From Arion vulgaris (taxonomy: Eukaryota > Mollusca > Gastropoda > Stylommatophora > Arionidae): 64,000 bases of DNA. The notes beneath the pieces were generated by a model. The model had not been told where the DNA came from. It saw nothing but the letters and a program-made list of their open reading frames with translations, and made no database searches. Within the stretch, counting starts at the first letter, position 1; every line of letters starts with the position of its first letter. Shown one piece after another: positions 1 to 13,300 of this stretch. Position numbers and translations under genes: made by a program. The stretch covers positions 64,574,590 to 64,638,589 of the forward strand of contig CM036759.1 in assembly GCA_020796225.1 (NCBI GenBank), in the 5' to 3' direction.

Positions 1-105
1 TCACAAATGATGATCCCCATTTTTCACTAATCCTGTTTTATATGGTTCACACAATTTTGCAAACTGAATAGCTACTGATAGAACAAATAGAATACTAAGA
101 GCATG

Positions 106-712
106 CATATTCCCAGTAGCAACGTATGGGTGTGAAGCATGGACACTTAACAAGGCATGGAAAACATATAAATGCTTTTGAATATAAGTATTAAGAAGAG
201 TCTTCGTATATCAGTATTGGTTACTAAACTGACATAATTGCACTCGGCAGACCCATAGGTGCTCAGTCGCCCAACAGATATGAAGAGTACGTCATACTGA
301 TGGTTCCCCGTGGCTCAGTGATTAAACACACCTCTCACTCTGCCCCTCAGGCATCCAGTTCTACTTGTACACGATATCATGGACAGAGAAGAGAACAAAT
401 AGATCTATCCAGAAAGAACTCAAAATCAAAGAAAACTGGCTATTATAAATAATAGAGAAAATTGGTCATATTGTACATATTTTGGACATATCAAATTAGT
501 AATTATGGACATATAAATAGACACGAGAAGCTGGAGAAGACCATTATGGAAGGAGGCATACCGGTAAAGAGAAGACCACAGAGAAGTTGGATTTGAGACG
601 TAACTAATGGTTTGGACATGAGGGCTGCAGAGGAATCTGGCCTATGAGAGAAATTCAGGACTGTTGGATTGGCAAAGATCTGCTCAGGACAAGATATTTG
701 ATGATGAGCTAC
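106..712 (+). mobile_element. LINE-A1 3' fragment, split by a LINE-D insert
   Basis: Reads PVATYGCEAWTLNKAW, then after an interruption [20 protein letters not shown], with frameshifts and stops. This is the region after the reverse transcriptase in a jockey/RTE-like non-LTR element. It ends with the family 3' terminus GCTCAGGACAAG...TTTGATGATGA. Bases 1-105 hold nothing recognisable. Confidence 0.75.
226..365 (-). mobile_element. LINE-D 3' end inserted in LINE-A1
   Basis: About 140 bp of the LINE-D 3' terminus (GAGCACCTATGGGTCTGCC on the minus strand). It cuts the host between the codons for R and ISWTEK. ATATCA flanks both sides, a weak target duplication. Confidence 0.6.
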
Positions 713-749
713 TGAATTTCAAAAACGGATTGGAGCTGAATTGATCGAT

Positions 750-872
750 TGGACCATCGCCATTGCACTTCGTGAGTAATCATGTGTGCTCCAATCTCTT
801 TCTTACATATGAAGATCTCGGCTGCAGTGCACGAAGACGGTAGCACAGGCAAGAGTCCCCAATGTAAGTGTG
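750..872 (-). mobile_element. SINE-4 copy
   Basis: Matches the 128-bp SINE-4 at 52015-52142, including GGTTACTCAC- and CATCATTGCACTT-like blocks, diverged. 873-1060 shows nothing clear. Confidence 0.6.
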
Positions 873-1059
873 AAGATATTTGTGTAGGAATTTTATACCT
901 GAATTGCATGTAGGTTACCAATTTCCTATAGCAGATGTATGTACAAATTCAGTTGTAGTTTTATTAATTATGAACAGATTTTTATAAGTAACATACCATT
1001 GTGTACGTAAATGAATGTTCTTTAAGATCAATTAAAAATAATTGTTTGTTGCATAGCCT

Positions 1060-1605
1060 CTGATAACATACGGCCGGCAGGTTCGGGTAAAATTTCTAGG
1101 AAATAAGACCACAACCGCTGCGTGACCTCACTTTCCAGTATTGTTTGCTGATTCTTTTCAAACACAACGAACAAGGTTATATTCTGTAAACTGATTTTTG
1201 CGTAATAGTTCCACTTAATGAACATGTAAATTACACACCACGTGCTCTCTGTAATGTCCGCCACAGGGATTTTCATTCAGGGTATCTATCAGAAGACAGA
1301 CTAAAATGCCGAGGGTTCAACAGCGGTCAGCTAGAGCGAGCTACTATCAACATCTAAATCACGGTTATATGTATTTAAGTTAGTTAATTTAAGTAACAAT
1401 ACAACATGCTAAATCAAGGTTATATTATGTTACAAATTAGTTTAAAGTTAAGGTATATCAGTATTATTAACATTGTTCAAATCAATAAATAACCATAGAA
1501 TTGAGTAAAATTACAAAAAGCTTAGTGTTCTATCAAACATATACAAGAATTTTGGTTTTCCCATCAGAGCTAGTCGGCCTTATCTTGCCAGGGGCCATGG
1601 TTTGT
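1060..1605. repeat. Interspersed repeat R5, copy 1
   Basis: Shares several ordered blocks with 20625-20935, such as AATAAATAACCATAGA and GTGTTCTATCAAACAT. No coding content or terminal repeats seen. 1606-2061 holds nothing recognisable except a short match to R6. Confidence 0.55.
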
Positions 1606-2061
1606 CTCTCCCAGCAGCTTATAGGAGTCAATAAGTAAACAGGGTCAAAGTAATATAATTGGTATAATAGATGTTTTGTTTTTTAGTCTTCACAGATTAT
1701 CTAGAAATGTTAGAGTATAATTGTCTGAAAATAAACCAGTAAATGTGTTGGATTCTATCAAGTGTTGATTTGAATCATTACTTGTCTTATGTATTGTGAA
1801 GGTGGACTTCAAATAGTCTCTGCAGCGCCAATTTGTTTTTTATTTGCAGCTTGATAACATTCAGAGGTGACACTTCAAATTGCGACAAACGATCACACCC
1901 TCGAGGATGTTCCTAATCCAAAACAACCTTCAGAAAAGTTGCAAACTTGCACTTCAACGTAAATCATACACAAGTTCCATTGAATGGAGTAAACATTATC
2001 AATGAAGCGTTGAACATCTGATGCAAAAAAGAAGGGACTGCCAGCTTAAACAGACCCAAAC

Positions 2062-2306
2062 ATTCTTCTTCGAACGTTCCACATAACACTTGTTAAACCA
2101 CTTTGTGTGATTTGTATGTGATCTGAGCATAAGATTTATTGTACGTTGTGCCATTTATGCACCTACAAGTAGATCAGCACATCCCATTTCCGCAACGGTT
2201 TTTATTTACTAGGTAGCTTCCTAGGCCCTACATCAGTCACTCTTACGACAACCTTGTAGGTTGCAGTGTTACTATTCTTTGCTCCCCTTGAGAGCCCGGC
2301 AACACA
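2062..2306 (-). mobile_element. SINE-1 copy
   Basis: Complete copy of the roughly 245-bp SINE-1: head GTGGTGCCGGGGCC, block GTCGTAAGAGGCGACT, middle ACTTGTAGGCGCATAACTGG, end GGAGTGTTCGAAGAAG. Confidence 0.8.
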
Positions 2307-2475
2307 CAGATGCACTGTTGTTCAATATCTACACGAGTCCGGTTCTCTGGATGTATGTTGTTGTGTTTATTATTTTATCAAGGCTCCAAACAGCTTTGCA
2401 TGGATATTTGTGTCTAGGTGATCAGTGTTCTTTCTCAGTTGATTCATCAGGTGACAATCTTGCAGGATGTAATAT
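2307..2475 (-). mobile_element. LINE-B1 3' fragment
   Basis: The minus strand carries the post-RNase H tail (LQDCHL...[15 protein letters not shown] pattern) with stops. Confidence 0.6.
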
Positions 2476-2504
2476 TGAATTTTTTTTTCAAATATGCCTT
2501 CTTT

Positions 2505-3350
2505 CTTTTCTCTAATCCTGTTTTATCTCACAGCGGCATGGTAAGAAGAGATTTCTAGAACTGGCTTTTGTGTGTACTTCATAAATAGTGTTGTTCATCG
2601 CCTGTTATCTCTGAGGTCAACCTTTTTCGCGGACAGTGTTTTGTATCCACTGTATCGGAGTAACATTGCTCTTTGAGACATACTGTCTGTTGGTAATTTG
2701 CATATGTGGCCGAACCATTTAATCTGTTGTTTCTCAATGAAGTTCAGTACTGATGTTTTCATTTCTAAACCGGTATCTTGTTGATACTCCCAGCATTCTT
2801 CGCAGACATTTCACCTCTGTCGTAATTAGTTTTCTTCTTGTTTGATGTCAGCGTCCATGATGGGGAGAAAGATTGTGTAGAACATTGCTCTTTTTGTGTT
2901 CATGGTGACGTTTGCATTTCAATATTGGCACCATTTGTCCTATCATTTGATTTGTTGTATCTGTGTTGGATTTTGTTAGTTATTCTTCAGTTTTCTAAAA
3001 AAATGCTCCCTAGTTATGTAAAGTCTTTGACTTGTTTTAATGCGCTTTTGTCGATGGAGATATTTGTAGTGTTTTCTTCTCTAGCGAAGTTGTTACTTCA
3101 GTTTTGTCGATGTTTATTCTCATATTGTATTCACTGCATGTTAACTGAAGACTGTTAATGTATTGCTATTCCTCTGTTATAAGAGTTCCATTGTACAAGT
3201 AGAACTGAGGGGCAGAGTGAGAGGTGTGTTTAATCAGCAAGCCACGGGAACCATCAGTATGCATACTCTTTGATATCTGTTGGGGAGACCGAGCACCTAT
3301 GGTCTGCCGGAGTGCAATGTTGTCAGTTTAGTAACCAAGAGTTCCTAGTT
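2505..3350 (-). mobile_element. LINE-A2 reverse transcriptase and tail, degenerate
   Basis: The minus strand reads [10 protein letters not shown], later LITTEVKCLRRMLGV, RFRNENI and VRPHMQITNRQ..SKSNVTP, the end of RT and the C-terminal tail. Many frameshifts. A LINE-D piece interrupts its 5' side. Confidence 0.75.
3190..3336 (+). mobile_element. LINE-D 3' end insertion with target duplication
   Basis: 147 bp from TTGTACAAGT to the LINE-D 3' tail, flanked by AAGAGTTCC at 3181-3189 and 3337-3345. It lies inside LINE-A2. Confidence 0.8.
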
Positions 3351-3409
3351 GTTTCCTTCGCTGGTGTTACATTTTACAGATTTGATCGATATACACAAGC
3401 GAAGGAAAC
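3351..3409. repeat. Perfect 12-bp hairpin
   Basis: GTTTCCTTCGCT at 3351-3362 pairs with its complement at 3398-3409 across a 35-base loop. Role unknown. 3410-3734 is AT-rich with no recognised content. Confidence 0.6.
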
Positions 3410-3734
3410 TAAGACTATAAAAGGTGACTTGTTAACATGAGAATATTAAGACGTTAGTAAGAAACAAAATAAAGACAAAACAAGAAAATGTCCACAGTTT
3501 ATTAGAAATGAATGAAATACTACTCTCATATATAATATGTATGAGATACCAGGTAATGTAATATTTGTACAAATGAAAATGTGGGTGAAAAATACAACTG
3601 TCAACTATAAGATTTAGTGATGCCACCAGAAACTTAATAATGCAAATTGTTAGTTTCAGACTCCTGAAACAGTCAAATAACATGGAAGTAAAACAAATAA
3701 GTGGTTACAACCCAGAGTATGACATTCCTCCTCA

Positions 3735-3900
3735 CCTGCACCCATGGAGCACAAAAGCAGTCCCCAGAGAACATCTTGCAATACTGAGCCAGCCAGAGAA
3801 TTAAAATTTGGTCAACAGGAACGAGAACAATCATTCAGAACTATGGGAGACTGGTGAAGACCTCAAGCACAACGCTCTGCTAAAGAGACACACACGGAAG
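3735..3900 (+). mobile_element. LINE-B3 3' fragment
   Basis: Encodes traces of PWSTKAVPREHL and ELWETGEDLKHNALL, the C-terminal tail of LINE-B3, just past the SR gene 3' end. Confidence 0.6.
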
Positions 3901-4064
3901 TTACGTTCAAACAATCCACTTGAAATGATATATTATGAAGCAACGCTGCGACACATCAAAAACATATCTAATCTGTATCCTCAAAAAAGAATACAAATTT
4001 ATCCCCTAACAGTTAAAAAAATTGTAAGATTTACATATCTGCAGACCAAATACATGAACAGACA

Positions 4065-4070
4065 TTTATT
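4065..4070 (-). terminator. Poly(A) signal of the SR factor gene
   Basis: AATAAA on the minus strand, about 46 bases past the RS-frame stop codon. It is the first canonical signal after the coding region, so cleavage is expected near 4045. Confidence 0.6.
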
Positions 4071-4115
4071 AAACATGACAAATACTCATGGTTTATACAG
4101 GTCATATACAACAAA

Positions 4116-4334
4116 TTAATCATCGTTATCATTATTCACTTCTTCATCAGCATCTTGGTCTCCATTTTCCTTGTCCAGAGACCTGGACCGAGAACGGGAT
4201 TCAGACTTATTAACCAATGGACTTGCTGACCTACTTTTAGATTTCTTCTCATGCTCTCGCGCGGATCTGCTTCGGCTTCTGGAGTTGCTGACGCTGCAGA
4301 GCGACTGCGTCTGTGACTTCTGGATCGAGATCTG
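4116..4334 (-). CDS. SRSF4/5/6-like: SR factor last exon, RS domain, frame broken by one base
   Basis: Entered at a TAG|CAG acceptor (a NAGNAG pair, both usable in frame), the exon reads [13 protein letters not shown] and then leaves the RS pattern. The next frame continues it as [33 protein letters not shown] and an acidic tail [14 protein letters not shown] before a TAA at 4116-4118. The switch lies at about 4292-4303 and needs one extra base. As written, the first frame runs to a TGA at 4136-4138 without RS content. Either an assembly error or a real frameshift fits. Confidence 0.8.
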   Translation of the reverse strand, partial: QISIQKSQTQSLCSVSNSRSRSRSAREHEKKSKSRSASPLVNKSESRSRSRSLDKENGDQDADEEVNNDNDD

Positions 4335-7300
4335 CTACGAAACACTAGAGATTAAAAAAAAAGTATATTAAATTTTCAAATGAATCAAACATGTAAAGTA
4401 AATATAGAAAAATGTCTAATACATAACTTTTCTCTTTAGGCATGGATAGAGGAAGTTGGATAACTGTCTCAAGTGCACAGGTTTTTAAGATCGGTGCAAG
4501 TGTTGCTTTGTTTATAGTTTTATCAAGGAGGGATTACTGGTTTATGGTGATGGGCCGGGGCATCTTGTGATCGCTTATCTGTCAGTTGGGAGATGGTAAT
4601 GTTCTTTGAGATTTTGTGAAGCACGCTCAGGTGCATTTTCAGCCTGCCTCTGGTCAGAGTTAATTTTCAGTTTTCTTTGGATGGTATTTAAGTATTCTAG
4701 CCTGAATGTGAGAGTCCATCTGGGGATTCGAGTCACTGTGACGTGTCTAGCAAGTCGACACTGTTGTTTAATCTAATTTATGCTCATAGAAATATGGAGA
4801 GATATCTGACTAGCATCAAACAAACTATAAAAAAAAAAAGCACTAACCTGTGTTTTCGTGGCTTGTCCTCAATTAATCTGATCTTCCTGCCATTAATTTC
4901 AGTCCCGTCCAATTTTTCAATAGCATTTCTCAAGTCTCCCGATGTGGCAAACTCTATGATCCTGTCACAGACAAGTGGACACGCATTTAAATTGACAACG
5001 TAAACTAAGAATGTCTCAAAAATGGCATGCTTATTATTCTCAAATGTGAGTGTGGAATGAGAAGTAGAACAATATAATAACTGTCATTGTTTGAACACAA
5101 TTCTGTCACAATTTATATTTGCATGATGTCATAGTTGACAGTAATATTATCGATACAATGGACAACCACAATAAAGCTATGCAGCAACAGCAAAACATAT
5201 TTTTAAAAACTAAGTAATGTTTTAGAGAGTTCAAAAACCAGATACAGCGTGGTTTCATTAAGGAAGGATTCAAAACAGATGACAGACGTGAGACGGTTCA
5301 CATACACAGTAAAGCAATCCCCAAAGCACATCTTGCAAGACTGCCCCAGTTTGAGAACTGAAATCTGGTCAACAGGAACAACCCTTCAGAACAAACTCTG
5401 AGGGACAAGTGAAGGCCTCAAACACACTTCTCCGTTATTTGCATGTGGACAAACACATCCTGCAATATTGTCACCTAATGAATCAGCTGCGGAAAGAACA
5501 ATGGAAACAGACATCCATACAAAGGTGATTGGAAGCCTTGATGAACTAACAAACAACATACATTCAGAGAGCCGGACTCGTGGACATTGAACATCAGCGA
5601 AGAAGAATACTGCTCTGTTTATGACACGTACTGGAGTAGACACATAGCAGAAGTTCATCGCTGACGAACACAGACAATAAATATCAAACTACCACAAAAT
5701 AAAATATGACTCAAAATTGAATCAAATGTGAGTGACTAATAAGGAATTTTAATTGTTGTTGGTCTATTCTCTACAGGAAACAGAGAATAACTGAAGAAGG
5801 CTGAAAAATTGTGACTGGACATTGGAAACCATTGGTACAGTAAAATGGCAATAATGTATAACTTTTGTGGAAGTCTTATGTGTCAAACAACAAAACAAAG
5901 AGATACTAAAGATATCGATATACAGAGATAAACAAAGTATACCAAACAATAGATATCAATTAAATAATAAGTAACAGAATTCTATTTCATAAACAAACAT
6001 GGCATATCCTTTACAGGAAGTAGCCATCAACCACAGTAAACATGTCAGTTTTCTAGACATCACTTGTATGTTCAGTAGTTTGCAATTGCTTTCTGAAAGG
6101 CTATGTCTATTTTTACTGTGCATGAAAATTCACGGGAACAAATTTGCTTACAAACTGCTGCCGTGGAGTTTGAACCAGGAACTCTTGGGTTGTGATCGAG
6201 CTCACTATCGCTAAGCCACAGATGCCCACACCCTATTTCATAACTTCGAGGTAGATTGTGTAATATGGCGTTAGGCCCGTATTTTATATTGACTGTCGAC
6301 ACACGATGGGTGATGTAGTCACCATCATGCTGACCGGCCTTTACTTCCCAGTACCAAATTGAGGTTGGGTCGACCTGAGAGCCACTACGGTCCGAAAAAT
6401 ATTCCACGCCGCCTGTGATGAACCATTTGCACAACAAGCGAGTACTGCAGCTCTCATGCACTCAGTCGTTGGAAAGAAACCAGAATGATATTGATAAGGC
6501 ATGAGGATAGCAAATCAATGTTTCCTTTTGGTGCAATATGCATACACTCACTGTGGTTGGAAAGGGGTCACAGGTGCAATAAATAAAAGGGAAGTACGCT
6601 ATTGCAGCTCTAATAAAATGATACTAACCCTTCGTTCCTGTGTTTCTTGTGAGCATCAGCATAAGTAACTTCTCCAGCTTGACGCATGTAATCCTTCAGA
6701 TCCTTTTGTTGTTCAATAAAACAAAACATAATTAGTCTTGAATATATGCAGAATTATATCAACTTACACAACATAATGACACAGTTCAAGTTCTCACATA
6801 CAAATTTACAAGAATAACAAACGCTCGTACAACAAAACAATTCAACTTCCATTACGTATCCATCAAATATTAACCAAAAAAATGTATTATTATGAAAATC
6901 TGACATCTCATTATAAAAAACTAAGAAATTTATCATTGACAATAGAAAATGTAAGTTGCTAATAAAACTAGTCATTAATAACATCTTATGCATCACATAT
7001 TGAAACCCAACATATCTTAGTAACAAGAATTTGATCATGTCCTGCATCAGGGATGAGCAACCTTTTAGTCAGAGGGAGGGCTGGGAGTTATGCAGATATT
7101 TTTTTGTCCATATTAAACACAAGTTTCTTTTCTCTAATTCTGTTTTGCCGCAAAACTTCAGGATAAGATTCAGAATGTTTTCTGTCGCCTTTTCTTCTTC
7201 TTCATGAATTCAGATGTAGTCAGTGTATGTCCCTTCTTACTGATATTTGCATGAAGTCTTGCTTTCCTTTTATCAGTGACCCCGTCAGACAAGCGTTCTC

Positions 7301-10300
7301 CAACCTTGTTATCTATGAGGTCCACCTTGACTAAACAAAACATGCAACACTAAATATAACATTGCTAACTATCAACTTTGCTTTTCTTGGCGGAGGCCAT
7401 TTCAAAGAAAACATACTTTAAATTGTCTGTTAGCAAATTATATTTCAGAAACATGTAAAACTATGTTCAGATAAAGTGACGTTAAATTATCATTCACAGT
7501 TAGCAATACAGTTTCTGAAATCATAAAACGATTTGAGCTGCACACTGTGCATCTGTTCTTGGCAACAATTCTGGAAGACTGCCTTCCTTAGGCTTTGGCA
7601 GTCCCCAGCCAACCTACAATGCAGCAGATTGGATTCACTCTCAGTCATCATCCTCCAACTGACAGGAGTGTAACCTGAGCCCATGCTCACCTTCAATACA
7701 GCACAGATGTATCAGAGACAGACTACAGCAATGTAGGATTTGTGAGACTGTGCAGTGTTTATATTTCATTTAAACCAATCCACATGAACTTCCAGATAGC
7801 AAGAGCTTGGAATGAAGAATGTAATGGCCAGAAAAGAATAGCACAACAGGTTCATTGAGTAGGCTCATCAATCAACATTAAACTGGTACAGTTAATCGCT
7901 GGACACTTGGAGATATTGCAAAGGAAATCGTAGCACCCATGGACATGTCAAAGAGCAATGAAGATGTTCCAAACTGAATCGGCTCTGGCGGTTGACAATG
8001 TGTAGTTGGGTGTTTGCTTTGGCCTATTACACAAACGGAACCAGTTTCTGATCAATCCTAGGTTACAAAATTTGGATCACTAAGCTAGTACGGTTGAAGA
8101 ATGAAATGAACAGATCACCACGAGTGTTGGTAAATATCAAGTGACCGCTGGTTATTACCAACACAAATGGACTATACCGACAGTTAAATATAAATTTAAC
8201 ATAATGCACCACGGAATTGATGTGTGTACTGCCACCGAATATTATAAATTCCTTGGAATTGATGTGTATACTACCACCGAATATTATATATTCTTCTCAT
8301 ACAGCTATATGTTACATAGGGTTTGCAAGTAATTTCTCCATACTGCTCTATCCTGGACAACATGCTCAATCTCGTTTATGGAATTTCTCGCCTCTTTCAA
8401 TAAAGATTGTTTCAGGTTTCCTAATGAACTTCTTTCTTGAACTCTTTCTCTCATCTTCTACTTCTTATATAACAGTTGTGAAAGTCAGACAGAAAGATTA
8501 GTGGGTCTAATTTGGTCTTGCAGATGTAGTGGGCCTCTAATATTATCCGAGGTTGCCCACCCTGTCCTACTTGATGCTAGATATATCAATACAAAATAAA
8601 CATTTAAAAACATTTCACAAATTATTAGTTGACAGCCTCTCGAGTTGACAAAGTATAATTTAAGTCTAATATTTTCTGATAACATTTTAATTAAGACTGA
8701 GCTGTGATGATTAATTACCTCTGACATATTTGTTCAAGTGGGGAAGCCCTATCTGGTTGAGTCCCTACAGAAGAAGCCCTACAGTCACAAGCCAGCCAGA
8801 GGTCGTCTTCGGACTTTACCCTAGTCTTCTGGCCACCTCTCTGCCCCCAGCACTCACTAACATCTTTTCTCACTGACCCTACAAACTCGTCTTTTCTATC
8901 GTCAAAGAATTTCATCGCTTGCAGACTTCGGTGTTCAGGTAGAGGAGTATCATGGATGACCCACGCAGGACATCACTGATATCTGTTATATCTCAACGTC
9001 TCAAGACCAAACAGTTAAAAAAAATACACACATCTTGTCCAAAACCTCATGCCGAAGTAATTCTGGTCAGACACCCAAACCCAAAGATGGGTTTAGGGCC
9101 CAGACCTGGTTGAATAACGATCAAGAGGACGAGATAGGGAACCAAAGTCACAACCAGACTGCCAGTTTAGAGTGAAGGCTTCAGAGACATCCCCTCAGCC
9201 AGACTCATCTCATAAGGAGAGCTACTTTAAGCCTGGACATCAGAGTGCCCTTGTTATCTTCATCTCGTCTCAGAAGTGGACGCTTATGGGAATGAGAATA
9301 ATAATTTTTTTAGATATGAACATTTAACGTAAACATTTTCAAATAAATTTTTGATGTTACAAAAATGACACGTTACTTGGTTTATATGGGGAAAACAAAA
9401 CATTTTTTTTATATCAGTGTTTTGTCAGTCAGTCTGTCGTTACTAGGAATATTAAATGGCAAAATTTAGGTCAAAATGTTATTAAAATCTCTATGAAGCA
9501 TGTTACAGTCATCACAGCCTGCAAGAAGGAATTGATCCCTATCTTACTCACTCCATCATCATGTTCAAAGTTTCCTTTTATCTTCCTATTTCCACCATCA
9601 TTTTGGTCTTTCACTTCTTCATTTTTCAGAACCATTTCATAAATGCCTGTTGTGATCAAAATATTTCAGTTTCCAAGACACAGTATTGTTTATGAGCCAA
9701 TCTTCTTTAGTTGAATCTTCCCTAGTTGTCACTTGTCATAGAAGTTCTGAGGGTTCCAGGCGTGGACCACGAATTTCCTGTTAGCTCATGATAATTGGTT
9801 TGGACTATAAGTATCCTGCTCATAGACCTAAACTTGACGACCTAAACTTTAGTACCTCTCAGCCGAAGAAGGCACACCTGAAGGACGAGGAACACTGATA
9901 AAAAGGAACGCTGGCAGATTATAAAAACTCAGAAGCGCCATACCAGGCCATAACTTGGCCTGAAATCATAGCAGGCGAAAGCAAGAAGAAGTCAATATTC
10001 TTTGATGATTAGGTCTTGGCTGCATGTCTTCGTCATCTCATTAGGATTTTTCTGCAGCACATAGAGCTATGAAAACAGTCGGGACAAAATTCAAACGATG
10101 TTTAGCACAAAATATTAGTGAATCTTATTCGTCTTGCATTCACCCACTATGAATTCAAACGTGGTCAGGCGCTGGTATGTCACTTCTGATTTTTTGCAGA
10201 AAGGCCTGCTTTCCATTTTATCAGTGTCCACCACCATACAAGCGTTCCTTCACCAACTTCAGAGATTTTAATCTTATCATAAAATAAGAAAAAAAACACC

Positions 10301-13300
10301 AAATAAGTGTTCATCATCAAAAGAAGTTTGATGGTACACATATTTAAGATGGCAACAGAAGATGAATCACAAAATAAAATAGCCATACATACCTGCCAGC
10401 TGACCCTGGATGACAAATTTTCAACAATTAGTCTGTGATCTGTTCTAGTGGGAGGTCCATACCTTAGAAAGTAGAAACAATGTCAATGAAAGGTTCTACA
10501 AGGCAATAACACTTAGAATATTGGTTTCTGGTTACTGTAAGTATATCACTAGCAATTTAATTGCAGCTAAAATACTAAAGAACACAAGTCAATGTCAGCA
10601 GATCGTATTCCTCGCCGATACACTGTCAGTATTGCAAGCCCTAAATAGTGAAAAACTGACCGAACTAAAAGTAACAATAAGTGAGCTGAATACCATAAGA
10701 ACGGTGGTGCTGCAGTGGATACCATCACACTGTTGCATACCAGGAAACGAGAGCAGCAGACAAATTAGCAACGAAGGAGCAACACAGGAACAAAAGAATC
10801 AAATAATCACTTTTCCAAGAAAATAAAACTCTCATCAAGGTCATTAGAAAAGAAGACCAGCAAGAGACAGTTACCACTATCTAGATAGAGCAAGGCAGGT
10901 GATATTGTTTCGACTTAGAACTGGACACAACAGACACCTACACAGAGTAAGACTGGTTCCATTACCCACATGTGCATGTAGACAGACAGCCGAACACATC
11001 CTGCAAAATTGTCACCTGGTGAATTAACTGCAGAAAGAACACCGGTCAACAGAGACAGACATCAGCACAAAGCTGTTTGGAAGCCTTGATGAACAAACAA
11101 ACACAACAACATTGATCCAGAGAGCTGGTCTCATTGTGTAGACATTGAACATCGTCAAACGAGAAGAAGACTTGCAACTGACAGGCACTTCATACCCTAG
11201 AAAAAGTTATTGGAAATTTTTATATTTTATTCATGCACAGCCAAATTTTTTAAACTTCTACTGTAGAGAATAGAACATGTATATAATGAGAACTACATAT
11301 GTACTTTGTGTCACTTTTTAAAAAAGCTAAGAACAAAACCTGTATCTCAATACAACCAAAATCTCTACAACTGATAAAACGGGAATAATTACTAATATGT
11401 GTGTCAACTCTCACAAAACAGAAAGACAGCTTTGAGTAGTACCTTGAGGCATTGTTGACAAGTGATGGGAATGTTATAAAAGAAATTAAAATAAGTGAGC
11501 ATTGCTTTGCAAAAAGAACTAGCTAACCCATGGAAGGGAACTGATATAAGAACAAAAATCAAGTCTTGAAGAGTCTGCATTTCCCTTGGCAACGCATGGT
11601 TGTGAGACATGGACCATTGACAAAGCGGCAGAGAAGATCATCAATGTCTTTGAATGCAAATGCTACAGAAGAGTAATTATATCATGGACAGAGAAAAGAA
11701 CAAATGCTTCTGTTCGCAACAACTTGATATCAATGAGAGTTGGTTATTAAAGAACATTAAAACAAGGAAAATAAATATTTGGACACATCAAACAACATGA
11801 GTGCCTAGAGAAGATAATTCTAAAGGGAACAGTGCCTGGAAGAAGACCTAGATGAAGATGGATGCAGGATGTCACTGACTAGCTGAGAACGACTGCTGCG
11901 GATGCCGCGCATCTTGCATAAAAATAGTTTTTCAGGGCTGCTGTCATGAGAGTCAAGTTCCTGAAGGGACAAGCTATTTGATGATATAAAATCGATAGAT
12001 GAAAAGAAAAAGAACCAATACTTGTTATTTTTCTGTTCTCCAACTATTGATAATATCCTTACTGGGCTAGTGGATGTATGTAAGGCCTTTTTTGTCTTTA
12101 CAGACTGTAAATTGGCAAGTATTTTACTGTGACAACTTCTGAGTTTTCGTTTCTCTCTCTCGTCTTTACAAACTGTCAATTGACAAGTGTTTTACTGACA
12201 ACTTCTGAGTTTTCCCTTGTCTCTCAGTTCTCCCTAAGTCTCTTTTCAAAAGGTTATGCACCTATGTGTAATGTTTTCCATATAACTCGATCATGAGCTA
12301 GTTTTTCCCATGTGCTGGGACCGCTAGATAAGTTATTCATTGAGGCCTTGCAGACATCTTTATATCTGAGCAGTGGCCTGACATATCCACAAAGGTAAAT
12401 CAAACAAAACATTGAAACAAACATTTTTCAAACAGTGCAAAAAATAATACAGGAAACACATGTCTCCACCACAGATGCTTACTTGTCCCTCCTACCACCA
12501 CCACTACCACCTCCGCGACGTCCTCTAAAGCCGCGATCACGAAATGAGTCTTCACTGCGCGGCCCTCGGGCGTGCTCTACACTCACTCTGAAGGGAAATA
12601 GAAAAATATATCAAAGACATTGGCAATAATTTGACACTGGTTTACTTGTCTAACCAAGACGATGAGCCTTTAGATCTATAAACTGGAGGCTTGCCAGAAC
12701 CCCAATCATGTTCAATAACAACTCTGAAAAACAAGAAGAGCATGGAAAATGAAATATTTTATTTCAACTATTATAATAAAGAATTACAAAATTTGCATCT
12801 GGATTTATGCCTGAATGGATTCAAAATATGAACAATTTGCAAATCAGCCAATGTGCCATATTATATTTCATCCTTGACATCAAATGATAGAAGAAAACTA
12901 GTAATAACAGAGATGAGGTGTCTACGCAGAATGATGGGCGTATCAAGAGGAGACCAGTTTAGAAATGAAAAGTCCAGAAAAAGTTGGTACATCAGTACTG
13001 AACTTCATCAAGAAACTACACATTAAATGGGTAGGCCACATAAACAGATTACCAACTGGCAGTGAGCGTTAAAAAGAGATGCTACTCTGATATAGTAGAT
13101 ACAAAGCAAAAGACAGAACCTCAGAGATAACAGAGGCGACAAAAACAGTTCGATTTTGTATGCTCGTCTAAACTATTAGATGGGTTGCCTCTATAAAGCT
13201 GCATGTCAGTTGAAGTTTCTCGAGTTTCTCATAGCTTGCTCTGTAAGCTTTGTTCATGAGGCCATGTTTCGTTCGTTGGCATACGTATGATAATATATGA

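Noticed and set aside
6072..6461. 129-aa open frame (minus)
   Set aside because: Spans a SINE-5 and another repeat; no similarity or splice support.
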